From Gymnothorax reevesii (Eukaryota > Chordata > Actinopteri > Anguilliformes > Muraenidae): DNA of 64,000 nucleotides. Numbering within the stretch: position 1 is the first letter of the stretch; each line of letters starts with the position of its first letter. The notes under the pieces are model-generated. The model had not been told where the DNA came from and searched no databases. It saw only the letters and a program-made list of their open reading frames with translations. This document shows, piece after piece, positions 1 to 10,614 of the stretch. A program made the position numbers and the translations under genes. The stretch spans positions 68,837,876 to 68,901,875 of the forward strand of contig CM056576.1 of assembly GCA_029721435.1 (NCBI GenBank), read 5' to 3'.

Positions 1-1441
1 GTATCAGAGATTCACCTTTGAAGAATGCTACAATGTCTGTAGGCCTATATGCTTTCAGCACTCCAATTTGTTAAATTATAACAGGACTGAGCACAAAGGT
101 GTGCTTCACTTCCTAACCAAATACCCATGGGTAGAATACATGACAAATCAACGTAATCGTCCGACAGCTGCTAACCACTTCACTGAGTTAGAATGGCTGC
201 TGTATGCGGGGGAAGAGTAATTATTCGAAACACGGCTTCTCTCCTAATATTTTCAGACCGAGTGCGTGACTGTGCCTCCGATGCTTCTCTCGTTTTGAAT
301 TTTTCCAATCGGTTGTCAGCAACGCGTTAATGCAATTTATAATTCATCGGAGGCGATGTCCACAGTTTGCCCCCACGGGTTTTGCGGAGGGGGATAAATG
401 AAACTCTTCCAATCCGACGTTTGGATGTGTGAAAAATATTGGCAAAAATTTTATTTATATCTATATTTGACTGCTTTTGGTTGCCTACGCCTGCATTATC
501 CTTTAATTCACAATAGCCGACAGAGTAATTTTTTTTAAAGTAGCAACCCATCCAGGACTACGAACCAGTCTTAGATCACCAAGGTTGTAGCCCGAACATG
601 TAGTCCTATTATGAACCCAAAGCAGACGATTCAGAATGCTGATACATTGCGACCAGTGATCAGTTTGCCTCATGATACCGAGGAACCCAAATATATGCAA
701 TTATGTAAATAAAATGCCTAATTACCTTTCTACCAGTCGGCCAAAAATAGCTACACCACAAACGCCGACGTCTGCGTCGGGTTCGTCGCCGGTACTCTTC
801 CTCCAACTCCTCTTCCATCTCCTGGAACTTATCAAACGGCACCAAGCACAAACGCGTCCTGCCATTCATAATTGCTTCAGTTCTGAAAGCGCAGTACGGT
901 GACATATGTTTCGCATGACGCAAACATCCGGGCCTGGTGGATGTTTCAAAGGAGTACACTTCATAGTCTTCGTAGGCTGCAGCTCACGCTACGAGATGAA
1001 CCCCTTGTCTCTTACCTTAAATGTGAGTCCGGCGGATGGAATTGAGCGACGGTCCCTAAAAATGCAGCCTTCAAAGGATGCAGCCTAGGCTTTGAGAAAC
1101 GGCCATAGAAAAGAATGTTGCTTGCATGAGTGAAATCAAGAGAAGCCAGTGAACAACACACCCAGCACAGACAGACAAGAACCAAAACGTCAGACAGTAG
1201 GGTGAGAGGAAAACAGACACAGAAGGAGGATGGACGAGGTAACCCAGTCGGAGGAGTGTAAGAGTTTCTGCTTTTGTATCAAAGTGCTAAAGGCGCTGAG
1301 TGTTTGGGATATATCAACCAAATTAAAAGCAAAATTATTGATCTTACCTTCAAATATGACTTCTCTGTGGGATCAAAGCACAGTAATTCAAATGTTTTTA
1401 TTGACAAATATGACACATACTTTAATTATTATTTTTAGATA
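1..1441. other. Upstream intron, mostly unclassified
   Basis: No PLC-beta exon was found here. The only coding-like trace is a minus-strand segment (about 660-959) rich in Glu then Arg, described separately. The rest is non-coding sequence with no repeat I can name. Confidence 0.5.
770..959 (-). pseudogene. Possible Harbinger transposase N-terminus
   Basis: The minus-strand reading includes QEMEEELEEEYRRRTRRRRRR followed by LW. The acidic stretch followed by an Arg run and a Trp resembles the start of many PIF/Harbinger nuclease proteins (a general impression, not an alignment). The reading breaks after RRLW, where the next bases (TGGTGTAGC) could be a donor site. No terminal repeats or downstream DDE domain were found, so this may be chance low complexity. 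Confidence 0.25.
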
Positions 1442-2135
1442 CAACCCCATTTTAAAAAAAGTTGGGATGCTGCGTAAAATATACGCAAATGAAAACAAAA
1501 TGCAATGATTTTCGAATCATCTGAACTTCATATTTATTTGAAAACAAGCCAAAGACAACAAGTATATCAAATGAGGAAACAGGTACTTCGTTGTTTTTTG
1601 GAAAATACAGTATGTCTGTTTGAATTTGATGCCCGCAACATATTTCAAAAAAGTTGGCTACGTTTGTGTTTACCACTGTGTTGCATCACGTCTTTTTCAA
1701 TCAACCCTCTAAGCAACTGGGAAAAAAGGAGATTAAATGCTGTAGTTTTGAAAGCATAATGTTTACCCATTCTTGCATGTTGGATTTCAGCTGCTCAATA
1801 CTTTGAGCGTCTTATTATATTCTTTTTGTTTTATAATGCACCAAACATTGTTAGTGGGTGACAGGTCCTGAGGTACTGAGGTGAGGGTATAGTACTGAAG
1901 GCTGATTCTTTAAGGTGTATACAGTAAGCAAGTTGCGGTGCCGGTCAGCACACAGGAATGAGGAGAGATCTTCTAAGTTCGCAGATGTGAGCACTGCTGT
2001 GATTTATTGCACACTATGCAGCTCAGGAATTTACACAGATGCAGTGTAGTTTCTGTTTTATGTAGTCGAGGTTATGTTTAGTTTCTGAAAAATAATAAAA
2101 ATCAAAATGTACATCAGTATCATAGTAATGACATA

Positions 2136-3642
2136 TACTCAGCAACAAAAGTTTCTGTGACACCATTTATGTGTATGTTATAAATGACACGCAAAGATCT
2201 CAATGCAATCAATATGTTTATTTAACAGGAGAAACACTGACTTTTCAGTGCCAACGTCACTCAAAACGAAAAATGTCATTTTCATGCGTCATGAAGCACT
2301 TGTCTGACGTCTAACCAATTGTGACCTTCACACTTCAATACCGGGTGTGACTTCCTCGTGCCATGATGCAAGCAACGCATCTCCGGCGCATGGACCGAAT
2401 CAGATGTGCCAGAGATTGCTGTGGGATGTCATTCCAAATCTGACGTAGACGTTGTCGCAATTCCTGGAGTGTAGCTGGCGGGTTATCCAACCGCCGCAAA
2501 CGTCGATCCATCTCGTCCCAAAGATGCTCGATTGGGGACATGTCTGGGGATCTGGCTGGCCATGGCAGGACATTGACATGTTGTTGCATCAGATACTGCT
2601 GTACAATCCTTGCAACGTGTGGTCTGGCGTTATCATGTTGCAGCGTTAATCCGGGACCATGTTGCATCAAAAACGGTACCACCAATGGCCGTAGCACTTC
2701 ATCGCGATATCTTTGACCTGTCAGATTTCCATCAATAACAAGCAAACCTGTTCTGTTTCTAGCCGTGATCCCTCCCCAAATCATGACACTACCACCTCCA
2801 AAACGATCAAATTCTTGAACACAGTTGTTGGCATAACGTTCTCCACGTCGACGGTATACACGTAAACGACCATCACATCGGTTAAGCATGAATCTTGATT
2901 CATCAGTGAAGAGTACAAGATCCCACTGACGTTGGATCCACCGTCGATGTTGTTGTGCCCACTGTAGACGCAGTCGTCGGTGTTGTACTGTGAGGATTGG
3001 ACGTCTTGCTGGCCGACGTGGGACAATGCCAAAATGACGGAGACGGCGACGGATTGTCTGTGCAGACAGTCGCCTCAAACCAGGTATCGTTCTTGCAGTT
3101 ATGGTTGCAGGTTGGAATCGATTTCGGAGATGGGTTGTTCGAATCCAGTTGTCCTGTCTGGGAGTGGTTACTCGTGGACGGCCGCTGCGAGGACGGTCTC
3201 TGCAATGTCTTGTCTGCTGATGACGCTGCCATAAGTTCCAAATGGTGTTTCGGTGGACATTCAGGCGATGAGCAACTTCCCTCTGCGAGGTTCCGGATTC
3301 AATCATCCCAATGGCCCTCCACCGATCATTTTCTGACAGTCTTGGCATTTAGAGGGTAGAGTTCCTGATCCGAAATCGTGTTTTCGATAAGTGATGCTTC
3401 CGTCGTTCATCAGGCACAATGTGAACATTCCAAAAATTCTCCTCTTTTATTGCCATCCACAAGCATGATTTACGCACATTTTCACGTGCAAAGTCATTTT
3501 CTCGCATTTTCATGATTTCCATTTCAATGTTGTGTTTACGTGTACTGTTTCAGTCTGATATCACCATGTATGACAATTTCATAATTGCGTTATGAAAAAT
3601 AATTAACAATATTGGTGTCACAGAAACTTTTGTTGCTGAGTA
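2136..3642 (-). mobile_element. Complete Tc1-like transposon, copy 1
   Basis: A 1507 bp element with about 30 bp inverted repeats beginning TACTCAGCAACAAAAGTTTC at both ends, flanked by TA at 2134-2135 and 3643-3644, the expected Tc1/mariner target duplication. It carries one intact transposase reading frame on the minus strand. It is the same family as 47652-49152, which lies in the opposite orientation. With both ends and an intact gene it looks structurally autonomous and young. Activity cannot be judged from sequence. Confidence 0.93.
2335..3348 (-). CDS. Tc1-family transposase, intact
   Basis: 337-residue uninterrupted transposase, the usual length for Tc1. Domains: paired-like helix-turn-helix DNA-binding region at about residues 1-110, GRPR motif at 56-59 between the two subdomains, then the catalytic domain. 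The triad is visible: D149 in LFTDESRF, D239 in LQHDNARPH and E274 in SPIEHLWDE, 34 residues between the last two (DD34E). The protein is Arg-rich throughout, including the N-terminal half that would hold a nuclear signal. It would cut and paste the element between TA sites. The start MPRLSEND is the first Met, and the second copy begins at the equivalent place. Several overlapping frames are shadows. Confidence 0.93.
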   Translation of the reverse strand: MPRLSENDRWRAIGMIESGTSQREVAHRLNVHRNTIWNLWQRHQQTRHCRDRPRSGRPRVTTPRQDNWIRTTHLRNRFQPATITARTIPGLRRLSAQTIRRRLRHFGIVPRRPARRPILTVQHRRLRLQWAQQHRRWIQRQWDLVLFTDESRFMLNRCDGRLRVYRRRGERYANNCVQEFDRFGGGSVMIWGGITARNRTGLLVIDGNLTGQRYRDEVLRPLVVPFLMQHGPGLTLQHDNARPHVARIVQQYLMQQHVNVLPWPARSPDMSPIEHLWDEMDRRLRRLDNPPATLQELRQRLRQIWNDIPQQSLAHLIRSMRRRCVACIMARGSHTRY

Positions 3643-4577
3643 TAAGAAGGAAAATAAACACACAAAATCTCCGGTGCATATAACTACTAATGAAAAGGCA
3701 AAGTAACCAACTTAAATGCATTTGCCCTTAGCACAGGTTAACCAGTCAAATACCGCCATCTACTGGGCAAACAGGCGTACAACAAAGCACTGGCGCACAG
3801 CGGACGTGAGCTCCTCCGCAGAGCAATGAAGCATTCAACTCTTTTCCGTTACCTCTTACAGGCTAACAACACACACAGAAATCGCAACTAATATTTAATG
3901 CTCACATATCAATCATAAACGATGTTAGCTAGCAGCATTATTAACACAGGAATACACATTTGTGAGCAATAAGGTAAAATATACAAAACATTGTAAACAA
4001 TACTCACTTTGTGCATTTACTAAACACACTGGTGCTGCACAATAAACACTCTCCAAACTTCAGGTCACAAAGGGAAAAGAAAGGCAGGATATCAAACAGT
4101 CCCGGCAGGTTTATGAACTATAAAAAGAGAAAAGAGGAAAGTCCGTCCGTTCGGCTGCATCCTAGACGGCTAACTGCTGCACCGGACGTGATCGCGTGAT
4201 TTACGCCCGGTCACCACCTTCAAAATAAGAGTCTTTTATACAGTTATAATATGTGCAGAGTATGATGTTTGGCATGGTTTTGCTGAAATGAGCAAGGCCT
4301 TCCCTTAAAACGGTGTCTGGATGGCAGTAGATCTTCCACTAAAACCTGTTATCGTTCATCATTAATGGCGTCTTCTCGTATGTGCAAGTCACCCATGCCT
4401 TGGGTACTAATGTGCCCCCACCAAGCAGCCATGATTTCCAAAAAGAATTTCATATTTTGATTCGTCACACCACATGGCTGTTTTCCACTTTGCATCAGTA
4501 CATTTTAACCTCTTCCACTCCAGAACTGCTATCAGAGGGATCCTGGAACTGTTTTCACCTCGCCATTAAGCAAATTA

Positions 4578-4790
4578 CAACCCCAATTCCAAAAAAGTTG
4601 GGATGCTGGGTAAAATGTAAATAAAAACAAAATTCAATGACTTGCAAATCTCAAACTGATTTTATTAACAATAGAACATAAACAACATATCAGATGTCCA
4701 AAGTGAGACATTTTACCATTTCATGAAAAATAATTTTATGTTTTTGTTTGCACTTTATTCAGCATCCCAACTTCTTTGGAATTGGGGTTG
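4578..4790. mobile_element. 213 bp MITE, Tc1/mariner ends
   Basis: A short element starting CAACCCCAATTCCAAAAAAG and ending in its near-perfect inverse (about 31 bp, one or two mismatches), flanked by TA at 4576-4577 and 4791-4792. It has no coding capacity. The ends are those of the same fish Tc1/mariner family whose fragments occur at 1442, 9799, 24405, 31010 and 53520, so it is a non-autonomous derivative that sits within the older copy. Confidence 0.85.
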
Positions 4791-4792
4791 TA

Positions 4793-6490
4793 CATCTCCA
4801 AACCTGTTCCCATTTTGGTTTCCTAATTACCACCTAAACGGGAGGATCAATCCAAATCCATTTCCCCTCATTTTGAAATATTTTTCATTAAAACTGAAAG
4901 TAATTATCAAGCATTTTCCTATCCATATTAATGGTAGATCTTGTTATGGATACGAGGGGGAGACACACTGGGAAACTCGGAAAACACTCGGAATACTTTA
5001 CTCGAAACGGGAGGGAGACAAAACGGGAGTGAGACGCCAGAAGCAGGGATCCAAAATGATATTAAAATAAACACAGAATAAACCAGGGGCAAAAGGGGGC
5101 ACTCCGGCCAACAAAAACACCGTGCCTCGCACTGAAACGGGAGAACTCAGGAATCCAAAAACTCTGAAGAATACCAGGGGGCAGACTCGGGAACAGAACA
5201 CCAGGGGGGCAGACTCGGGAACGAGGGACAGACTCAGAACAGGGACTCGGGAAGCTTGGGAATACTCACAAGACAAGACAGTTGGCACAGCTGGCAGATG
5301 GCCAACTCGAGTAGCACAGCTGGCCAGGAGAAGGGTCAGGGAGATCAGGAGGGAGGCAGGCAGGAATGCTGGGGGCTCAGGGCAGGCAGGAATGCTGGTG
5401 CTCAGGGCGCTGGTGCTCAGGGCAGGCAGGGCGCCAGGGGCTTGAAGGCGGCAGGCACACTAGGGCTCAGAAGACAGGCGGCACACAGGGCTCAGAAGAC
5501 GAAAGGGGGCACCAGGGGCTTGAAGACGGCAGGAAGGGTAGGCTGGGCTGGGTAATGCGGCTGACGAGAAACACAGAGAAGATGAGGGGACCAGAGGGAA
5601 GGTGCACAGGGCAGGGAGTGGTGTGAAGCGAGCGAAGCAAAGTCAGATCTGAAGGACTTGCTGGAGAGGGGAAATGATATAGGGCAGGGGCACACAAAGG
5701 CACAGGTGCTGAAATTTAATATGATTAACAAAGGGTGGAACATGAGGGAAACCAATTACATGGAAACAGATAAACATTATCACACAGACAAGGATCACAA
5801 GACAATCCCAAAGACGGGATAAATAAACTGGATAAAAAGACTCCTAAGTGTACAGAAAGAGCCAGAATAGATAATAAGAATGCAGAGGGTCTGCAGAAAT
5901 TTTAGCAAAGCCAGTGAATAGAAAAGCAAGGGGCGGAGACAAGAACAGGGCGACCGCTGAGAGATAATTAGTCAATTAGTAAGTGCAACTATACAATCCC
6001 GGTGCTCGTTAGTAGATTAGTATTATATACAGGGTTAGTTAGGTTAGTAATTTAGAAAACAAAAAACTGTAAGTAATGTTAGTATGTATAGAAAAGCAAG
6101 GGGAGACTAGCAAACGAGAACAGAAGGAAGGATGAAACCCAAAATCCATTAAATCACCCGAAATAGTGTCACAATCAATTAACACAGAAACTGCTACAAA
6201 CAATGACGCGACTGGGGAGAAAGCAAAGACGTGGGGTAAAACGTGGACTGGACTAACACGGGAGAGGAATGAAATGTGAACACTAAGACATGGACTAAAA
6301 GCAGACATACCCAAAATAATAGAAACCTAAAATAGACTAACCAGACACTCAGACCACGGAACACAACAGATCTGACATGAAATAACAATGGCTTTCGAAG
6401 CTTCTGAATTCCTGCAGCTCACGAAACGTTATTTTTTTCCCAGTTTTCGCATCCAATCAGCGGGATAATTTTGTTGAATTATTCCCCCAA
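4793..6490. repeat. GA/GC-rich block with minisatellite
   Basis: From about 4960 to 5300 the sequence repeats ACTCGGGAA-like motifs. From about 5330 to 5560 it is an imperfect minisatellite of GGCAGGCAGG, GCTCAGG and GCCAGGGGCTTGAAG blocks. From 5640 to 6400 it is A-rich with no coding signal. The long open frames here in several registers come from base composition and repeats. This probably belongs to an unclassified retroelement. Confidence 0.5.
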
Positions 6491-7228
6491 GCGTTCTTTC
6501 ACAGAGTTGCTAAACTCTTACCCATATTTACTGAAGAAAGAATTTTTATACCCAATCTTGTTTCTGACCTGTTCCTCAAAAAATCTATTTAGCTGTTAGA
6601 TTTTCAGCCAATTGTCTTTTTTTCAGTGTCATGCAACTTTTCCAGTCCTTTATTGCCCCATCCCAACTTTTCAAAAACACATTAATGTTATAAATTCAAA
6701 GTTAAAAGCAGATATTTGTCAAAAAACAATCATCTTTATCAGTTTCAACATGATATATTGCCTTCGTACCATTTTCAAATAAAAATAAAGTTGAAATTAT
6801 TTGAAGATCATTACATTGTTTTTATTTACTTTTGACCCCGTGTCCCAACCTTTTTGGAAATTGGTCACATTCTTTTTCCCCCTAATAACTAAAAGAAAAC
6901 TTGACCGGCCAATAGACATTTCAAATACATATTTGACCCAGGTCTGCCCAAAATGCAACCTAAGTCAGCCTTTTCACCTGTTACGAGCTCTACAAACACA
7001 CAACACAAACTACTCAGTCCACAGACATGCAGCATACCTGCAAAACCAGCCACTTGTCCCACAAACACCCAATAGTTGAACCTCCCACTACTCCCCAGCC
7101 ACTCATTCCACAGACACAGCACTCTTTAAACACGTTACTCACATCTGCAACCTAGGCAGTGCATGACTTTCGAACCATTATCTGCAACTTTACTGATTTT
7201 CCCTGTTTGGCCTCATAGATCATATCAG

Positions 7229-7383
7229 GCCAGTTCCTAACAGATAAGAAGATTGCTACATACGTGGAGATTGATATGTTTGGGCTTCCTGTGGACACCA
7301 GAAGGAAAGCATTCAGAACAAAAACATCTCAAGGAAACGCCACCAACGCTGTCTGGGAGGAAGATGCCATCGTTTTCAAGAAG
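7229..7383 (+). CDS. plcb1: PLC-beta exon, C2 domain start
   Basis: Internal exon of a phosphoinositide phospholipase C beta, the Gq-activated enzyme that cleaves PIP2 to IP3 and diacylglycerol at the plasma membrane. It reads in frame from the third base; the first two bases complete a Gly codon split with an exon outside the window. The peptide contains [19 protein letters not shown] and [17 protein letters not shown], the opening beta strands of the C2 domain, ending in VFKK. It is preceded by AG at 7227-7228 and followed by GT at 7384. [20 protein letters not shown] is the human PLCB1 version, recalled from the family; PLCB3 has KYRTRTS and PLCB4 MYGLPTDT, so this is PLCB1-like. A lineage-specific plcb1-like paralogue is possible. 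The upstream exon was looked for in 1-7228 and not found. Confidence 0.93.
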
Positions 7384-9797
7384 GTAGGCCCCTTCACTTC
7401 TCTCGTAATTTGGGGACGTATTCAGAAAGAATCTCATTTTAGCGCTAGGAGTACCCCTGAGTAGTGCTAAAGATGCATAACTTGGAGATACCTCTTAAAA
7501 GTGTTTCACAAAGATGCTCAGAGCAACTCTTACAACTTGGAGTTGGGACAAGGGTGAACTCATGCGTTAACCCATCTCTGCAGATCTCTGCACCTGCGGA
7601 CATTGAGCTGCTCTATTTATGCACGCACTTACACAATGCTTTCAAAAGGTCATACACCCGAAACAGTTATTAAATATTCAAGAGGCAGCGGTGTCGGTAA
7701 ACATTGTTAAATATTGAACTGTTTCCCAAGAATGAAATGAATTAAAACTCCGCAGCCAAGCCTGATGTGCTAACTGCCTAATATCACGCTCCTGCAGATG
7801 TAGATGCCCGCAGACATGGAGCTGCTCTATTTATACAAGCAGTTACACTATCCTATCAATAGGTGGCATACCTGAAATGGTTATTGTGTATTCATGAGGA
7901 AGTGGTGCCTGTAAACGCTTTAGAATATGGAGGAGTCAAGTCCCATCCTGGTTTCCCAGGAATTTTATGAATTAAACTCCTCAGCCAAGCCTGAAGTCCA
8001 AACTTCCTGATGTACTTGCCCATAGTATCAATCCAGCAGGGAATAAAAATTATCTCTTGCGACTGAAAATTTTTTTGCATTCCAGTTCAGCTATACTAGC
8101 CCAAAGGTATCCCAATGAAGTAGTGAAAAAAATCAGTTCTCTCTCGCAAAAATTAAACATCTTATAGATACTATATAATTCTACAGACAATCATAGTCAT
8201 CAGATATTAAACACACATGATACCCTTCCATTGATTTACTTGTCGATTTATCTTTCGAAGAATTCAGTGGTCACTTAATGCTTCAAACAATCTTGCACTG
8301 AAATGCAGTCACTTCGGTGATTGCTCAGGTTTACCTGCATAAGGCATAGTTATAGTTCACACCCACATGAAACTTTCCTGGTAATACTCGATTGATAGTC
8401 ATAATTTGTTTCCAATTCGAGACATTATAAACTTTCCATGGTAAGTGAACAACATTGATTCGACCCCAGAAAATTATTTAAACCCTATTTAAAGCCTTGC
8501 ATAACAGCAACTTAGCTTGTATCCTCTCAACTAAGCACATCTGACATAAATGCATTGAAAAAAAGACAATTAAAATCAATATTGAAGTGCTCAAGTTACA
8601 TTTATGAGACAGAAATATCACATGAATATGGACAATGGGAGTCATTCTGAATGGAACAGGTCAAGGTTTCATTGAGCCTGACAGACCTGATACTCTGGGG
8701 GACTCTTTCTTCATGATGTGTGAGTAGAACTATTGTTCTATGGAGTAGACATTACTTATAGCTTGCTATTTTTTATTTTCACTTTACAGCTGGTGAATAG
8801 GAGTAATCGTTCATCTTTCCTAATAATACTGTATGTGATGGCATTTATCTCAATGTGCTAATTTGTTTTAGAATTTACTTTGCATTCAAGGAAATAGAAT
8901 GCATAGGTTTTTGCTTGTTTAAAATGTGAACAGCTCTGTTCAATCTAGGGTAGCACAATACCTGCTTTTTACTGATAGTGATATGGCTCTTTATGAAAAA
9001 TAAAGTATATTTCAGATATTGCTGTGTTAGGGATACAGTAAGATATGCTTTATTGGACCCCGTCCTCTGCATTTGACCCATCCTATAGTTAGGAGCTGCC
9101 ACATTACAGAACTCCATTTCTAAACCCAGTTCCTTGGTCATGGATATTGGTATTGCTTCCTACAATTCCTGGAATGTGGAGTACCCAGAGTACCCATGCA
9201 AACACAGGAAGATCAGGCAAACTCCACACAGAAAGGCTGGATTTGAACTGACAACCTTCTTGCTGTGAGGCAGCAGTTTTTTTGGGGGGCTCTGAAGAAA
9301 AATGGACAAAATTCTAATCTTTATCACAAAGAAAAAGCATATTTTTGGTTTGGAGAGGTTACTGGTCACCATTGATGTCCATCTGCACCTATATTCATAA
9401 AGTCATGCAAAATTCCACTTTAAAATCATTAATCTAATTGAACTTCATGAGTCAAAAGTTGATTTGTGTTAAAAATATGTGTGAATTTGAATATGTTTGA
9501 TTTGACAGTGCACAATATTGAGGGCTCTGAGAGCATGGAGAACCACTTGGAAAACTATCTTATTTTGCTCATAAACGGTAGATAATTTTGAATATTACAC
9601 TCAGAAGAAGTACACTTAAAGTCAAGGGGTGTATGACCCCAGAAATGTATTGTTTTAACCCTAGCCATTTTTCAATTCTTTTTTCAACAATTTCAATCAA
9701 TGCAGCCTTTTTCTTTACCAAAATGATGAAAATAAACTGAAATATGATGTAATTCTCCAACCTTGTTTCCAGAACAGTTGTGATGCTGTGGAAAATT
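7384..9797 (+). other. Start of 24.5 kb intron
   Basis: Begins with the GTAGGC donor. There is a diverged tandem duplication: the block around 7570-7760 (GCAGATCTCTGCACCTGCGG, GAGCTGCTCTATTTAT, then AATGAATTAAAACTCC) recurs around 7794-7985 with similar spacing. Otherwise AT-rich sequence with no gene or repeat I can name. Confidence 0.5.
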
Positions 9798-9798
9798 T

Positions 9799-10612
9799 TC
9801 AACCCCAATTCTGAAATAGTTAGGATGAAGTGTAAATTGTGAATAAAATCAAAATGACTTTCAGATCACGAGCCAATATGTTATTCACAAAATAACATGG
9901 ATAACATTTGAAATGTATTTTTTTAAACAAAGTAAATTTTTCAAATGTACTTTGTTAAAACATCTCTGGTTTTAGAGATTTAGAGATTAACAACATCCTG
10001 TTAATATTTTGGAACTGTGATGCCAATTACTGTACTTTTCAAAGCAAAATGTTTCCTCATTCTGGCTTGATTTTAAATTCCAGCTTTTCAACACTTTTGC
10101 AGACTCTTTTGTCACATTTGTCATCTCATAATGCACCAAATTTTTCACATATTCAATTTTCAAAAATTTTTCTAATTTTTTGGGTGACTTGTCTGAACTG
10201 CAGGCAGGCCACTGTAGCACCCAGACTCTTCTACTACAGATCCATGATGATGTAACACGCTCACAAAGTGGTTTGGCATTCTCTTGCTAAAATAAGCAAA
10301 GCCTCACCAGAAAAAAATGTTGGAATGGCTGAATATGTTGCTCTAAAACCCGTATGTATTGTTCAAAATTAATTCTGTCCTCACAGATATGCAAGTTACT
10401 GATGCCACATGCACTAATGCCCCCCTATGCTATCATGGATGCTGTCTTTAGAACTGTGCGCTGACTGAAAAAAAACCAATATTCCTTCTCTTTCTGATCC
10501 TAAAGGTATCCTTGACTTCCTTGATTGGTCAGACCAAAGGATAGTTTCCGCTTTGTCTCAGGCCATCAGAAACGAGCTTAGGTCCAGAGATAGCAGCAGC
10601 GTTTTGGGATCT
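9799..10612 (-). mobile_element. Tc1/mariner fragment, 5' part
   Basis: Starts CAACCCCAATTCTGAAATAG and continues through the subterminal and transposase sequence of the fish Tc1/mariner family read on the minus strand: ATAATGCACCAAATTTTTC, then a GCAGGCAGGCCACTGTAGCA block, then GGTATCCTTGACTTCCTTG. The reading frame is broken many times. It stops at the start of the repeat array near 10615 and its right end is missing. Confidence 0.7.
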
Positions 10613-10614
10613 TG

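Larger units (their letters stand above)
1926..4236. mobile_element. Unclassified insertion with 8 bp direct repeats
   Basis: The old Tc1/mariner sequence is interrupted between identical 8-mers TATACAGT at 1918-1925 and 4237-4244. The inserted DNA, minus the Tc1 copy nested in it, is about 0.8 kb. Read on the minus strand it begins AAAGACTCTTATTTTGAAGG, is CpG-rich at first, and ends near an AATAAA. This looks like an LTR or other retroelement fragment, but no coding capacity or TG..CA ends were recognised, so the class is open. Confidence 0.5.
1442..6865 (-). mobile_element. Old Tc1/mariner element, broken by nested insertions
   Basis: One old Tc1/mariner copy appears in three collinear pieces with the same order as the intact fish family: 1442-1917 (left terminal repeat starting CAACCCC, with GTTGGGATGC, after a TA), 4245-4570 (transposase middle, read on the minus strand) and about 6490-6865 (right end with CCCAACCTTTTTGGAAATTGG). 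The pieces are separated by the 1926-4236 insertion, a 213 bp related MITE, and the 4791-6490 block. The transposase is destroyed by stops and gaps. That the three pieces were one insertion is inferred from order and orientation. Confidence 0.6.

Noticed and set aside
1..230. Possible upstream PLC-beta exon at the left edge
   Set aside because: Translations in all frames give no match to the segment before GQFL (expected PFTES..DGIVANTLSVKIIS), and there are no matching splice borders.
2452..3359. Plus-strand and alternative minus-strand frames of 65 to 120 codons in Tc1 copy 1
   Set aside because: Shadows of the 337-codon transposase; the same shadows recur in mirror form at 48050-48836 in copy 2.
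5122..5755. Overlapping frames of 76 to 107 codons on both strands
   Set aside because: Caused by the G-rich minisatellite. The residues are low-complexity (G, Q, A, R or P, S, L) and change register with the repeats.
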